Assembly: GCA_003013855.2 (NCBI GenBank)
Contig: ML058387.1
Span: 4,216,001 to 4,280,000 of the forward strand
Direction of reading: 5' to 3'
Source: Liriodendron chinense
Taxonomy: Eukaryota; Streptophyta; Magnoliopsida; Magnoliales; Magnoliaceae
DNA: 64,000 nucleotides
Shown: positions 33,274-44,074 of the stretch, in pieces
Numbering within the stretch: position 1 is the first letter of the stretch
Layout of the letters: every line of letters begins with the position of its first letter
Position numbers and translations under genes: made by a program
Notes under the pieces: model-generated
Told to the model about the DNA's origin: nothing
Database searches by the model: none
What the model saw: the letters and a program-made list of their open reading frames with translations, nothing else

Positions 33274-33805
33274 CTCCCCGTTTCACTTCTCTACCCAAAG
33301 GGAGAGAAGATTTTTTTTTTTTTACTTTTACAAAGTTTAATGTTGGATACGCAGGTAATAATAAATTGAATATTGTGTGAAATTAATACTCGCAACAGAT
33401 ATTCAGCGATCCAAATGATGGGCCTACTTTTGATGGGTTTGAATTGGAGGATGGGCACATGCTAGATGGGCACGTGTCATTAACGCTCCCTTATCTTTCT
33501 AGCAAGTCTTTGGACGTAATTGGACAGTTGAGATCATCAAAACAATCTACATTCCAAAATCAAAACTATTTCCCATTAATCAGACGTTCAACATACATAC
33601 GAATTTTTTCGGACGGTAACCTACCTAAATTGAACACAACAACAGTCGATTTTTAGTTAACGTAGGGGAGATGCATTGTGACCGTATATCAACTATGGTC
33701 TGTCCGTGTACTTATGGATTTCATGCGGCACATGCTTTGTTTATTCCAGCATGCTGAGCGTTTGCATGCATTGTAGGAACTTCATGTGATCAACTCTCAA
33801 ATGCT

Positions 33806-33930
33806 AACATTGTAAGTGTTAGCATTGAAGTGTGCGTACGGCTAACATTGAACTGTGACTAACAGTGTGGCTGTGGGTGTACTAACATTGGGATGTGTGT
33901 ACTGACCCAAAAAAATAAAAATAAAAAAGT
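33806..33930 (+). mobile_element. 5'-truncated SINE-like insert
   Basis: Copy B carries an extra ~125 bp absent from copy A. It is made of GTGTG-CTAACATTG-like units, ends in CTGACCCAAAAAAATAAAA and is flanked by the duplicated CTCAAATGCT (33796-33805 and 33936-33945). The tail units resemble the GACTAACC tail of the SINE at 10344. Confidence 0.65.
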
Positions 33931-34394
33931 GAATTCTCAAATGCTGTTGAGAAGGAGAGATGGCATGGACCAATATTTATGATGTTGGGCCAACTTTATT
34001 CCCTGGCCCAGAACATTCTAGCCTTCTAAATAAGTGGACCAACCTTGTATAAGGATTATAGACCATTGGTTCCTTTCTATGGTTACTATTCGCCCCTGAC
34101 ATGGATGCTACATGGATGGCACACATAGGAAATTACAGCTATTGGACTTTCCTATCATTTTACCAGTGGTATTAAAGCCATATGGTAGAAAACAATAATA
34201 GTTAATGGGTAGGATTGTGTCTGATAGGGGTTATTTTTTAAATGTAAGCTGTCCCTACTATTTTATTCAAGAAATGACACGGAGATCAAAGGAGATGGAG
34301 AAAGATTTTCCTGTCACACTGTACAAGATGTGGGCTACTCATCAGGTGGGGTCCAGTGAGAAGTTTGTGAACACCTACCTACACACAGCTCCAA

Positions 34395-34961
34395 CGAGGT
34401 AGAGCTCAGTAGGCCCCACTGGGATGTGTGATGAACATCCATCCCATCAATCAGATACACCCCATACACGGTGATCCACTGGCCTAAAATTCAAGCTAAT
34501 CCATGACTTAGGTGGGCCACACCATAGGCAACGGTTGAGAGTAGATGCCTACTCATTGAAATATCTTAATTGTAATAGGTCCAGTGAGATGCAGTTTAAA
34601 CATTAAGCCCATACATTGTATTTGTCCCCACTTGGACGAGGGAGCACACCAAATTTCAGGCCATTCCAAAACTCAGGTGGGCCCAACAAGTTTTTTAGAT
34701 GTTTTAGTCATGATTTACCATGATTTTAGACGGTGTGTCCCACCTGAGTTCCCGGTACCAACGATTCCTGGCACATACCATAACCTAGTGGGGACCTACG
34801 AATGCATGGCATGTATAGATGTTCATCACACATCGGGATGAGGCCCGCAAAGCTCTATCTCATGGGAAGTTCCATGAGGTCGACGTACCTCACGCGTGCT
34901 TACACACGCATAGAGAGAGAGGGGGGGGGAAAGGTACTGTGAGGTCGACCTCATGGGAAGC
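34395..34961. repeat. GTCGACCTCAT-type MITE copy, interrupted
   Basis: Sequence related to the complete element at 39539 (GGCCCCACTGGGATGTGTGATG, CATGACTTAGGTGGGCC, then GAGGTCGACCTCATGGG). It continues past the solo LTR at 36571. A second partial copy of the terminus and a GA/G tract lie at 34905-34930. Confidence 0.6.
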
Positions 34962-35181
34962 TGTAGACACCCCACCTTCGGCTACACTGTTGGTAGAGAT
35001 AGCTGGATGAATGGAGGACCGTACCCCCAAATCCCAAATCCAAACTCAGCCAAACTCACCCTTGTAAGTCTCATTCTATAGCCCAGTTCAGGCCTGAACC
35101 CAGTCAACCCAGTCCTAAACATCAGCCTGAAAAACCCCCCATAAGAAAAGTCAATCAAAAAATCCCAAAAAAGTCAAACAC

Positions 35182-35268
35182 CGAGTCAAACCGCCGAGTC
35201 AACCCGCTGAGTCAAACCACCGAGTCGACCCGCTGAGTCAACTCACTGAGTCGACCCAGCGAGTCAAG
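35182..35268. repeat. 13-bp tandem array with TGAGTCA motifs
   Basis: Six to seven units of the form (C/T)GAGTC(A/G)A(C/A)(C/T)C(A/G)C follow each other at a 13-bp period, about 110 bp upstream of the LTR TATA box. Several units contain TGAGTCA, the core of bZIP GCN4/AP-1-like sites. Confidence 0.8.
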
Positions 35269-35689
35269 CAGCAGCCCCGAGGGTGCGACCGTACCTCGCT
35301 AGAAATCGAGGAACGGCCGTACGGGCGGCCCATAGCAGGCCGCCCAAAATAAATTACGAGCTCTGCCACTGCTCGCTGCTATAAATACCCCCCTCCCCTT
35401 CTCATTTCAACAGACCACTCAGCCAGAGAGAGCCCGTCCGTCTGAGTCACCCTCTTTCACCCCTTAGCCCATTCCTCCACCAAGGAGAGCCCGAGTGAGG
35501 AGAGTCAAGCCCTGGTCCAGCCCAGCCTGACCACTGGTCCAAGCCTCCCAAGCCATCCAAGTCTTGATCCAGCCACTCGAAGCCAACCCTTGCGACACCT
35601 CCGTCCATCCAGTTACTCTTTTCCAGCATCATCTCATTTGCATCTAGCATAAGTGCAACATTTACTTTTCTTCCAACCCCCCTGCTTCA

Positions 35690-36118
35690 CTGCAAGCACC
35701 TTGATTATTCAAGCACACTGCATATGTCTTAAATTAAGCACCTGTCAGTTCGAGCGTATGCTCTGGGCTTGCCCGTTGTTGAAACCTGCCCATCAGAAAC
35801 TCTTACTGTTCAGACCCGCATTCATGCTTCACTATAAAGCACCTTGATTATTCAAGTACACTGCATACGTCTTATATTAAGCACCTGTCAGTTCGAGCGT
35901 ATGCTCTGGGCTTGCCCGTTGTTGGAACCTGCCCATCAGAAACTCTTACTGTTCAGACCTGTATTCATGCTTCACCATAAAGCACCTTGATTATTCAAAC
36001 ACACTGCATACGTCTTAAATTAAGCACCTGTCAGTTCGAGCGTATGCTCTGGGCTTGCCCGTTGTTGGAACCTGCCCATCAGAAACTCTTACTGTTCAGC
36101 CCCGCATTCATGCATCAT
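35690..36118. repeat. Three-unit 143-bp tandem repeat
   Basis: Units starting GCACCTTGATTATTCAAG begin at 35696, 35839 and 35982 and are almost identical. They lie in the transcribed (R/U5-like) part of the solo LTR. Confidence 0.9.
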
Positions 36119-36570
36119 GTCATTTATGAGAATGTACGAGGATTAAAACTGACTTTCAAGTATTAGTTCGATTCTGTGAAGTAGAGACCGTACTTCGGTA
36201 CGGGCAATGTGTGGGGTGCTTAACCTCTTCCCACTCTGTAACCGTGATCCCTTACCTTGAATCTTTGGCCGCAGATCAAAAGGAGTCATTTTAGAGGAAA
36301 GGATCTTCGGATCCCCTTCTCTAAAGTTTCTACGGGGTCTAGCCGACTGTAGATTCGAAGTAACTGGCTAGTGGCGACTCTGGTCTTATATAAACTCACT
36401 TAAACACATCCAGCTTAAGCACGACTACCAAACAAAGCCCTCGAGAATGAGGCAAGCCAGTGGCACAAACGGCGATTTTGCACTCACATATCCTCTTCTC
36501 CTTCTTTTCCCGAAAGGGGAAGGGACGAGAACGACGTCCTATGGGAGCGCAGAAACGACGAGGGTCCACG

Positions 36571-36990
36571 GAAGCTTCCCATCAGATCAAGCCCTATGGG
36601 CCCCACCCTGATGCTTAATAAAAATCTATCCCATTAATCAAATACACCCTTCCATGATGAGCTATGGGCGTAAAATATAGACTAATCCATGACTTAGGTG
36701 GGCCACACCGTAGAAAACCTTTGAGCAGATGCCCGCCCATTGAAACTTTCCTGATTGTATATAAAGCCCAATGAGATATGTTTTAGACATCCACCCCATT
36801 CATTGTGTGTGTCCCCCTTGGACGAGGGGTCACACCAAATTTTAGATCATTCCATGTAAGTGGCCCCACCAAGTGCTTTTAGATATTTTAAGCATGATTT
36901 CCCATAGTTTTAGATGGTATGGCCCTCTTGAGTTCCAGATGCTGATTTTAGCACATTGCATGGCCTAGAGGGGACCTACCAAATGCATGT
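36571..36990. repeat. GTCGACCTCAT-type MITE, continued
   Basis: It resumes with GAAGCTTCCCATC and follows the same order as 34395-34850 (ATCAAATACACCC, CATGACTTAGGTGGGCC, GGACGAGGGGTCACACC). Its text at ATACACCCTTCCATGATG corresponds to the CACTA target site in copy A. Confidence 0.65.
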
Positions 36991-37048
36991 CACGGATGCC
37001 AGGCTCAAATTGGGTACTACCCCCACCACAACACAGCTGGAGACCGAT

Positions 37049-37170
37049 GGGTATGTGTCACCTTGGCATTGGTGCAAAGCACACAGGTGATGAGCCTGTC
37101 AACTCTCCACCATTACTGAGGTGCAGGTCTCACCTGCTCTCCACCAATGCAAAGTTGACATGTACCCATT
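37049..37170. repeat. Small inverted repeat
   Basis: GCATTGGTG with flanking GGGTATGTGTCA is answered by CACCAATGC and TGACATGTACCC. The hairpin is about 120 bp, a likely MITE remnant. Confidence 0.5.
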
Positions 37171-37198
37171 TCCATCATGGTACCATCCCCCCTATATA

Positions 37199-37199
<1 letters not shown>

Positions 37200-37234
<35 letters not shown>

Positions 37235-37265
37235 ACACACACATGTGCGCGCACACATATGTGTG
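37200..37265. repeat. (GA)n(CA)n microsatellite
   Basis: A GA run of about 30 bp passes into CA and GTGCGC alternations. Confidence 0.9.
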
Positions 37266-37434
37266 TAAATTTTTCAAAGTAGTACCTCATAATATGCTAT
37301 TAACATATGGGTACCTTTCTTTTATTAAGTTTTCATTAAGCTGTTGTGCAGTTTACATTAGTTTTGTGATAAGATTTTTCCTAAAATGATGAAAATGCCC
37401 ACCAATGGAAAGCATAGACACGAATTGCATACTG

Positions 37435-37735
37435 TTCACCATGGGCCCCACTATTATGAATGTCTTTAATCCATGCCGTCCATCCAATTTGTCAGATTAT
37501 TTTACAATATGATACCAAAAATAAGGGGGATAATGCCCATCAATAAAAACTTCTTGTAGGTTACAAAAGTTTTCGACAAGTTGATAATTTTTTTTTCCTT
37601 TCATCAAGGTATGTGTGTCCTCATCAATACGTTGATGGCAAAAAAACATTATGGTAAGCATTATATTGGACCCTAGGAAGTTTTCAACGGTGGTCATTCA
37701 TGTCCTAAAAGGAGCTGGATATTTTGACTAAGGGC
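37435..37735. repeat. Partial MITE of the common-core clan
   Basis: A left arm with CCATGGGCCCCAC and CATGCCGTCCATCC is followed by loop text, and then cut by the next element. Confidence 0.55.
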
Positions 37736-37744
37736 ATGAATATA

Positions 37745-38232
37745 GAGAGTGAATTAGCGGTTACCCTAGGAACAACTTAGTAGGTGTTATCCTAACCGTG
37801 TGGGGCCCATGTATGTTTTACATATCGCCATTCATCTGTTTTTCCATCTCATTTAAGGATGTGATACCAAACCCTAAGAAAATCCAAATCTCAGGTGGAC
37901 CATACCACTAGAAACAGTGATGAATGACCATTAAAAGATTTTTGTGGGCCACAAAAGTTTTGAATCAAGCTGATTTTTATATTTCATTTCATCCCTATGA
38001 TCTTCTTGATATTATCAATAGGTTGTATTGAAAACGAACATTACTAAAACCTAAAGGTGGGCTCTTTGGAATTTTTAATGGTGTGGCACTCAATCACCAT
38101 TCTTTCCAGTGTTATGGTCCACCTGAAATTTGGATCTGCATAAGTTTTGGAACCCCATCATCAATGGGCTGTAGAAATAGATGGACGGCGTGGATCTACA
38201 TGTATTCCCCGGGTAACACGTAATTCACTCCC
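37745..38232. mobile_element. MULE-type MITE (GAGAGTGAATTA type) with a 9-bp target duplication
   Basis: The left end GAGAGTGAATTAGCGGTTACC pairs, with few differences, with the right end GGGTAACACGTAATTCACTC. Both arms then run into the common core. ATGAATATA is present directly on both sides (37736-37744 and 38233-38241). A 9-bp duplication with long inverted repeats is the mark of the Mutator superfamily. Confidence 0.8.
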
Positions 38233-38299
38233 ATGAATATACAATACATACATCAAGGTGAGCCCACCTTATGCAGAAAGCTCTAACATGTGGCAAAGG

Positions 38300-38745
38300 A
38301 CTATAGTCGGAAGCTGTGTGGGGCCCACATAGATTTCCGTAACATATCCAGTCCGTTTCATCTGTTGTTTGCAAGACCAAAAAAAATTTAAGCAGATCCA
38401 AACTCATGTGGGCCGCACCACACGAAACAGCGGGAGTGGACACCCCCCATTAGAAACACTGTGGGGCCACAAAAGTTCTGGATGATATTTGTGCCTATAG
38501 TTTATCTGAGTGGTATGTTAATGAAATGAACGGTTTGGATAGCCTATAAATATCATGGTCGACTCCAAGAAAGTTTCAACAGTGGATGTTGTCTCCGTTC
38601 CCACTGTTTAATGTGGTGTGGCCCACATGAGTTTTGGAACTGCTTCATATTTAGATTCCTATACTATTTTGATCTTCCAAAACTTATGGACGGAGTGGAT
38701 TTGTAACAGGAATCCCTATGGGCCCACACCATTTGTGACTTAGGA
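38300..38745. mobile_element. MITE of the common-core clan
   Basis: GTGTGGGGCCCACATAGATTTC on the left is answered by GGATTTGTAACAGGAATCC and ATGGGCCCACACC on the right. Outer ends are uncertain. Confidence 0.6.
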
Positions 38746-38812
38746 ACTTCCTATGCCGCAATCTAGGTCCAACAAAGAGGCTAAAGCTGTGCCTTTAACC
38801 TTGATTGCGTAT

Positions 38813-39213
38813 GGTGCTCTATGGGCCCCACCATGATGTATGTTTTACATCCACACTGTCTATCCATTTTTCCATATCATTTTAGGGTATAAGCCTAAAA
38901 TGATGTGGATCCAAATCTCAGGTGGACTACACCCTAGGCAATGATAAACGCCCACCATTAAAAACTTTTCATTGGCTACAAAAGTTTTGGATCAAGATGA
39001 TATTTGTTTTTTCGCTTCATCATGTGTGGCCTAATCATTATGGTGAGCATTAAGGTGGGCCTGGGAAGTTTTTAATGCTGTCCGGTCAAGCACCACTGCT
39101 TTCTATGCTTTCTATGGCGTGGTCCACCTGAGATTTGTATCTGCCTCGTTTTGGGCTCATTCCCTCAAATGATTTGGCAAAATAGATGGACGGAGAGAGT
39201 CCCACAGAGCACT
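38813..39213. mobile_element. MITE (GGTGCTCTATGGG type)
   Basis: The left end GGTGCTCTATGGGCCCC is answered by GTCCCACAGAGCACT at the right. Arms carry the common core. No clear target duplication. Confidence 0.65.
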
Positions 39214-39538
39214 GAATAGTAGCTATTTCTCTATTACTATGTAATGCTGTGCAGAGTGTTTTTTTTTTTTTTTTTGCTTTTCTAGAAAAAATTTTATAAT
39301 AACACGTCATTAATAATATTGACATCTAATTACCTATTTAATCCTTACTAATTAAACTCATTAGTTGGTAGGAATTTTTGTCATTTTGGGAAAAAAAAAA
39401 AACATTCTTTTAACCGACAGAGGTTAGAGAAAACTAACTCTTCGGTTTGACAACAACTTGAATAATGAGGTAGCTTAATAAAAAAATTATTTAAAAAAAG
39501 TTATTGGGATGTAAGTATCTTATTAATGAGGTATATAT

Positions 39539-39991
39539 GGGAAATAGTACTATGAGGTGGACCTCATGGGAGCTGTGTGGGCCCCACCGTGATGTGTGTC
39601 GGACATCTACTCCATCAGTTAGATACAACATTCATTGGTGGGACACAGGTTAAAACATCAGGTTAATCCATGACTTAGGTGGGCCACACCACAGACAACA
39701 GTTGGGAGGGGTTAACTGCCCAAAACCTTTATGATCGTTGATTGGGCCCACCGAGATGTGGTTCACAAATCCAACCCATCGATTATGTGTATTCCACTTG
39801 TACAAGGGGTCGACCAGGTTTCAGGTACATCCAAAACTCAGGTAGGCCCCTCCCAAGTGATTTTAGATATTTTAGTGATGTCTTCGCATGGTTTTAGATG
39901 GTATGGCCCACCTGAGTTCCCTGTACGGCTGATTTTTTGGACCCATCAAATGGGAAATTCCCATGAGGTCGACCTCATACTACCATTTCCC
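39539..39991. mobile_element. Complete GTCGACCTCAT-type MITE
   Basis: The left end GGGAAATAGTACTATGAGG is answered by CCTCATACTACCATTTCCC at the right, and GACCTCATGGGAGCT by AATTCCCATGAGGTC. It gives the full-length form of the repeat seen broken at 34395 and 36571. The flanks (GTATATAT and TTATATAT) match at 7 of 8 positions but are low complexity. Confidence 0.75.
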
Positions 39992-41228
39992 TTATATATA
40001 TATATATATATATAGACAAAACATCTGATCTGTTTGCCTGTTGAAGGAGCTGTCAGTGGCCCGGGCCAGTATCAGCCCAGGGCCACCCCCATTTGGCCTT
40101 TGCGCTTAAATTTACTGCTGGCCTTGGCGCACGGTCCTAACTTTCAGGCCCAAGATGGCTCATCAGAGATGTAAATGGGCCTAGGTTCAGGCCTGAGCCA
40201 TGCTTCAAATAGGAAATGGTGTTTACTTCTCTAGCCAGAAGGCCTGAGCCCACCCGACATGCTTCAAACTAAAATCCAAAGCAGCCTGTGCTGGACTTGG
40301 CCCTGAAACCTCAACAGGCCAGGCCAGGCCAGGCCATCCCATCCCATTATAGCCCTAATCTGGGTCATTAAACAGAACCTGATGTTATGTAGAGGTGGCC
40401 CATGAGTCAACTTGCCCAACAAGTTTCAGACGTGGGTTCAGGCAAAGCTAAATGGGTACTCAGTCGGACTCAGGCTGGCAGATGTGGCCCATTTAAGTAA
40501 ATGGGACGGACTTGGGTTGAACTCTGTCCGACCTGACCCACCCATATAAGCTATCAATGGCCTGGGCCAGATGAGCTGACATGACCTAGCCGAAGATGTA
40601 TGTATGTAGTGTATGTGTCCACTAATTGAGTTGGACTGTGACCCATGTTCCATTTTTAAACATGATTTGGATTGGGTTGGGTCAGTCGAGCCCAACCCAA
40701 TAACAATTAAATGGGTGAGGTTTGGTCAGGCCGCTTGGGTTTGATGAATTTTAAGTAGGTCAGGTTGGCCCATATTTCAAGTGGGGCCAGAATTCTTGCA
40801 CGGATGAGTAAACAGGTCGTGGTTGGGCTGACTGGATCTGGTCCTACTGAATCCGACTCGACTCAGAAAAATTGCATCAGACTCGACCGAGTCTTAGAAC
40901 CACGACGGAGACTCGAAGAACATAAATTGTTGTTTTGCACCCTGGATTGGAAATATTTCAAATGGGAAAAGCACTAACTGTATGTTTGGTTTCAACACGC
41001 ACCGATATGGAGGCCCAAAATGTGGGCCCACTACGGATGGAACATATAACTCAAGAAAAATCACATCGAACAGGTAATCAAAACCATTGAACCGACGGCT
41101 AAAAGAAAATGGCCAACGGTCCACTTTCTTACATGAATGAACAAGGCTTATTTGGATAGTTGGTAGTGTAATATGGTAGAAAACTCACATCATTACAAAT
41201 TACCATTGATTGGATATAGTTGAGCTGC
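39992..41228. other. Intergenic, GGCC-rich repeat remnants
   Basis: Palindromic GGCCCGGGCC, a CAGGCCAGGCCAGGCC run (about 40315-40340) and repeated TGGGTTGGGTC/GAGCCCAACCC text suggest decayed hAT-like MITEs of the gene-poor type. No recognised protein. Confidence 0.4.
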
Positions 41229-41724
41229 CCGGATCCACCGTGGGTCGGATTCCTGACCGTGGGGCCCACCGTGATGTATGCTCCTTATATCCACTCTGTA
41301 CATCCGTTTTGAAAACCTATTTTAGGGCATAATTTAAAAAATGAAGCAGATCCAAATCTCAGGTGGACCATAATACATGAAACAGTGGTAATCGATCATT
41401 AAAAACTTTTTGTGGGCCAAAATGTTTTTGGAACAAGCTGATATTTGTGTGGTCTTTTCATCCATGTCTTTGTGATCATGGAAAATAGACATTCTGGTAG
41501 CCTCTTGAAGTTTTTAATGGTGGGGATTCAATCACGTTAGTTTCCTATGGTATGGTCCACCTAAGATTTGGATCTGCTTTATTTTTAGCATCATGACGTT
41601 AAATAAGCTATCAAAATAGATAGACGGTTTGGATGTAAGTAAAATACATCACAGTGGGCCCTATAATTAGGGATCCACCAACCTCAGTGTATCCGGGGAT
41701 CCACCCAAACCGCGCCCATCCTTT
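41229..41724. mobile_element. MITE (GGTGGATCC type), left end truncated
   Basis: CGGATCCACCGTGGGTCGG opens the left side and GTATCCGGGGATCCACCC closes the right, followed by AAACCGCGCCC. Arms carry the common core. Same family as 42081-42600. Confidence 0.65.
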
Positions 41725-41765
41725 CTATTCCTGCGGACACATGGATTATGGGGCGGGATTGTTAC

Positions 41766-42066
41766 AGTAATAGCCCCGACTTGTGGCTATGTTTACTAAA
41801 AGTCTAATTTCTCGTCTGGTTCATTTGTTTTAGCCTTTTGACGAGAAATTAAAATTTTATGATCAAAATTGCCCCTCCGACCGATTCCCCCTGGGGACTA
41901 TGGATTCCTCACTGGAGCACGGTGGATCCCCCCTGCGCACATGATGGTCAGAGAGACATTCTCGCCTATACAATTTTCAATTTCTCATCAAAAGGCCAAA
42001 AAAGATGAGCTGGACGAGAAATTGGACTTTTAATAAAAATAGCTACACCTCAGGGCTATTGCATTA
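41766..42066. mobile_element. TAATAGCCC-type MITE
   Basis: AGTAATAGCCCCGACTTGTG at the left pairs with CACCTCAGGGCTATTGCATT at the right. The inner arms (CTAATTTCTCGTC against GACGAGAAATTGGAC) pair as well. It lies between two GGTGGATCC-type elements. Confidence 0.65.
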
Positions 42067-42080
42067 AAAATCTCTTATGA

Positions 42081-42600
42081 GGCGTGGTTTTGGTGGATCC
42101 CGGATCCACCAAGGTCGGTGGATCTCTAACCGTGGAACACCGTCATATATTTTATTCACATCTACACTGTCCATCCATTTTGAAAGCTCATTTTAGGACA
42201 TGATCCAAAAAATCAAACAGATACAAATTTAGGTAGACCATATCACGGGAAATAGTTTTGATTGAATTTCACCATCAAAAACTTCATGGGGTCCACCAGA
42301 ATGTTTATTTACCATCCAAACGGTTTATAACGTCACAAAGACCTGGATGAAGAGACCACATAAATATAATATTGATCTAAAACTTTTCTGGCCCACAAGG
42401 AGTGTTTAATGGTCTATTCCCACTGTTTCCTATGTTATAGTCTACCTTACATTTGGATATGCTTATTTTGGATCATGCCCTAAAATGATCTTTCAAAATA
42501 GATAGACAGCGTGGATACAAGTAACATACATCAATGTGGGCCCCATGTCTAGGGATCCCACCCACCTAGTTGGATCTAGGGATCCACCGAAGCCGCGCCC
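42081..42600. mobile_element. Complete MITE (GGTGGATCC type)
   Basis: The left end GGCGTGGTTTTGGTGGATCC is answered by GGATCCACCGAAGCCGCGCC at the right with a few C/T differences. Arms carry the common core. Confidence 0.75.
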
Positions 42601-42627
42601 TGGATTACGATGGTGTGTGGATGTAGC

Positions 42628-43055
42628 AAAGTTCTATGAGGCCACCATGATGTATGTGTTATATCCACACCGTCCATCCATCTTAAGAGATCTTTTTTAT
42701 GTAATAATAATACAAATGAGGCAAATCCAAAGCTCAAGTGGACCACACTACAAAAGGCATTGGGGATTGAAAGCTTACCATTGAAAAAAAATTAGAGTAA
42801 AAAAAAGTGTTGGATCAAGCTAATATTTGTGTTTTCCCTTCATCCAAGTCTATGTGACCTTATGAACAGGTTGGATGGTAAATAAACATCATGGTGGCCC
42901 TTGGAAGGTTTCGACAATGTGTGTCATTCTCCTCACTGCTTTATGTGGTGCAGTCAACTTGAGCTTTGGATCGGCCTCTTTCTTTCTTTTTTTTACATGC
43001 CCTGAAATGATATTGCAAAATGGATGGGCGGTGGGTATATAACATATATTGAAGA
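42628..43055. repeat. MITE of the common-core clan, eroded ends
   Basis: Left arm with GCCACCATGATGTATGTG and CACACCGTCCATCC; right arm with GATGGGCGGTGGGTATATAAC. Termini are not recognisable. Confidence 0.55.
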
Positions 43056-43503
43056 ATTTACATCCACATGTATCCAATCACAACAGCTATTTATTTACAT
43101 ATCTATGGTCAGAAGTTGATCCACGTACAGATGATGAATACCCAATTTTACTTTCAAATAAGGTGGCATTGATAATCATTATCCATTCACAGCACACTAC
43201 GGATGTAATGGCTAACAAGAGAAAAGTCCAAGGGTCCAAATTCAACACACATACATGGGTCGCCTGATGAATACTACTATAGCTTAATTTTTTGTACATG
43301 CTCACTGTGTGTACTACCTAATCAATGGAATGCATCTCTTACATATGTATCATCTGCCCTGATCTGCGGCATGTGGTATGCCCCTTAAAGTAAGGGCCCA
43401 TGGTTGAATCACTAACCAAAAGAATAACACATGTTTGGGAGGTTTTTGTTAACATGGATGATCATATGACAACTATTAGTGGAGTTTGGTTCTTTATTGG
43501 ATG
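43056..43503. other. Intergenic stretch without a recognised gene
   Basis: No paired repeat or recognised protein. Confidence 0.4.
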
Positions 43504-43683
43504 TGTTGCCTCACGGCTTCAAATTCAGTCATGCGGTTTGTGTGGGAGTGCAGAAACAGATTGTGCAGCTTGGTTTAAATAAACCGAACAACTAAGACCC
43601 CAAGTGCCTAGATAAGCAGATACATCATAATCGATCATATGTGACCAAGATCGAATAAGGTCAGTCACATATTCAACCACTTT

Positions 43684-43818
43684 TTTTTTACACACACACA
43701 CCCCACAACCACACACTCACTTCATAGTGGATTTTCACCACCTATGGGACTCAAACCTAAGACCCTATGTTGAAACTCCTTAAAGTCTACCACCAAGGCA
43801 AGGATAAAAACCCCACCT
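43684..43818 (-). mobile_element. tRNA-derived SINE of a second type
   Basis: On the minus strand a B-box match GGTTTGAGTCCC lies downstream of TGGTAGACTTTAAGG, and the element ends in a short GTGTGTGTGT plus A tail (T run at 43681-43690 on the plus strand). ATTCAACCACTTT and ATTCAACCAATTT flank it (12 of 13 equal). LTR-like copy 2 lacks the insert. Confidence 0.7.
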
Positions 43819-44074
43819 ATTCAACCAATTTAACAGTGTTGATTCAGTCACTTGCACAGTATTGTTTAAGATAATCAGGTAATAATCAGAGGGTGGGGTT
43901 CGTCCTCCGAAGATGGGTTACACCTCTGCCTTTCATACAAAAGGACTTTTAAATACAGATAAAATAAAAAGAAAATACTTACAATTGGTCGTGAAGAACA
44001 ATTACAAATCACATTTCTGAATAGAGAACTTACTTATTACTAAACTAAGTCCAGCGTGTGAGCATAGACTTGAA

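Larger units (their letters stand above)
32581..34656. repeat. Tandem duplication copy B
   Basis: About 2.08 kb matching copy A with its insertions removed (9434-10709, 15536-15583, 18625-19197, 32394-32580, summing to about 2.08 kb). It is uninterrupted at the copia and solo LTR sites. Beyond ACCAAATTT at 34656 it continues into CAGGCCATTCC, the original right flank. No protein is recognisable in either copy, so the unit is non-coding repeat DNA. Confidence 0.85.
34962..36570 (+). mobile_element. 1.6-kb solo LTR (Ty3/gypsy-like)
   Basis: It begins TGTAGACACCCCACC, a start I associate with a common group of plant gypsy LTRs, and has a TATA box (TATAAATACCCC at 35380). Its 3' part has CTAGTGGCGACTC and AAACGGCGATTTTGCAC, also typical. 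GAAGC flanks it at 34957-34961 and 36571-36575, and the flanking MITE sequence resumes after it. The last bases before the right GAAGC are CCACG and not CA, so the terminal dinucleotide may be mutated. No internal coding region is present. Confidence 0.75.

Noticed and set aside
9434..34656. The two 2-kb copies as LTRs of one giant retrotransposon
   Set aside because: Removing the three inserts leaves them directly adjacent with no interior, and they lack TG/CA ends and a primer binding site.
40020..40760. A gene in the GC-rich stretch
   Set aside because: GGCC and GGGTTGGG repeats explain the composition; frames are short and without family features.
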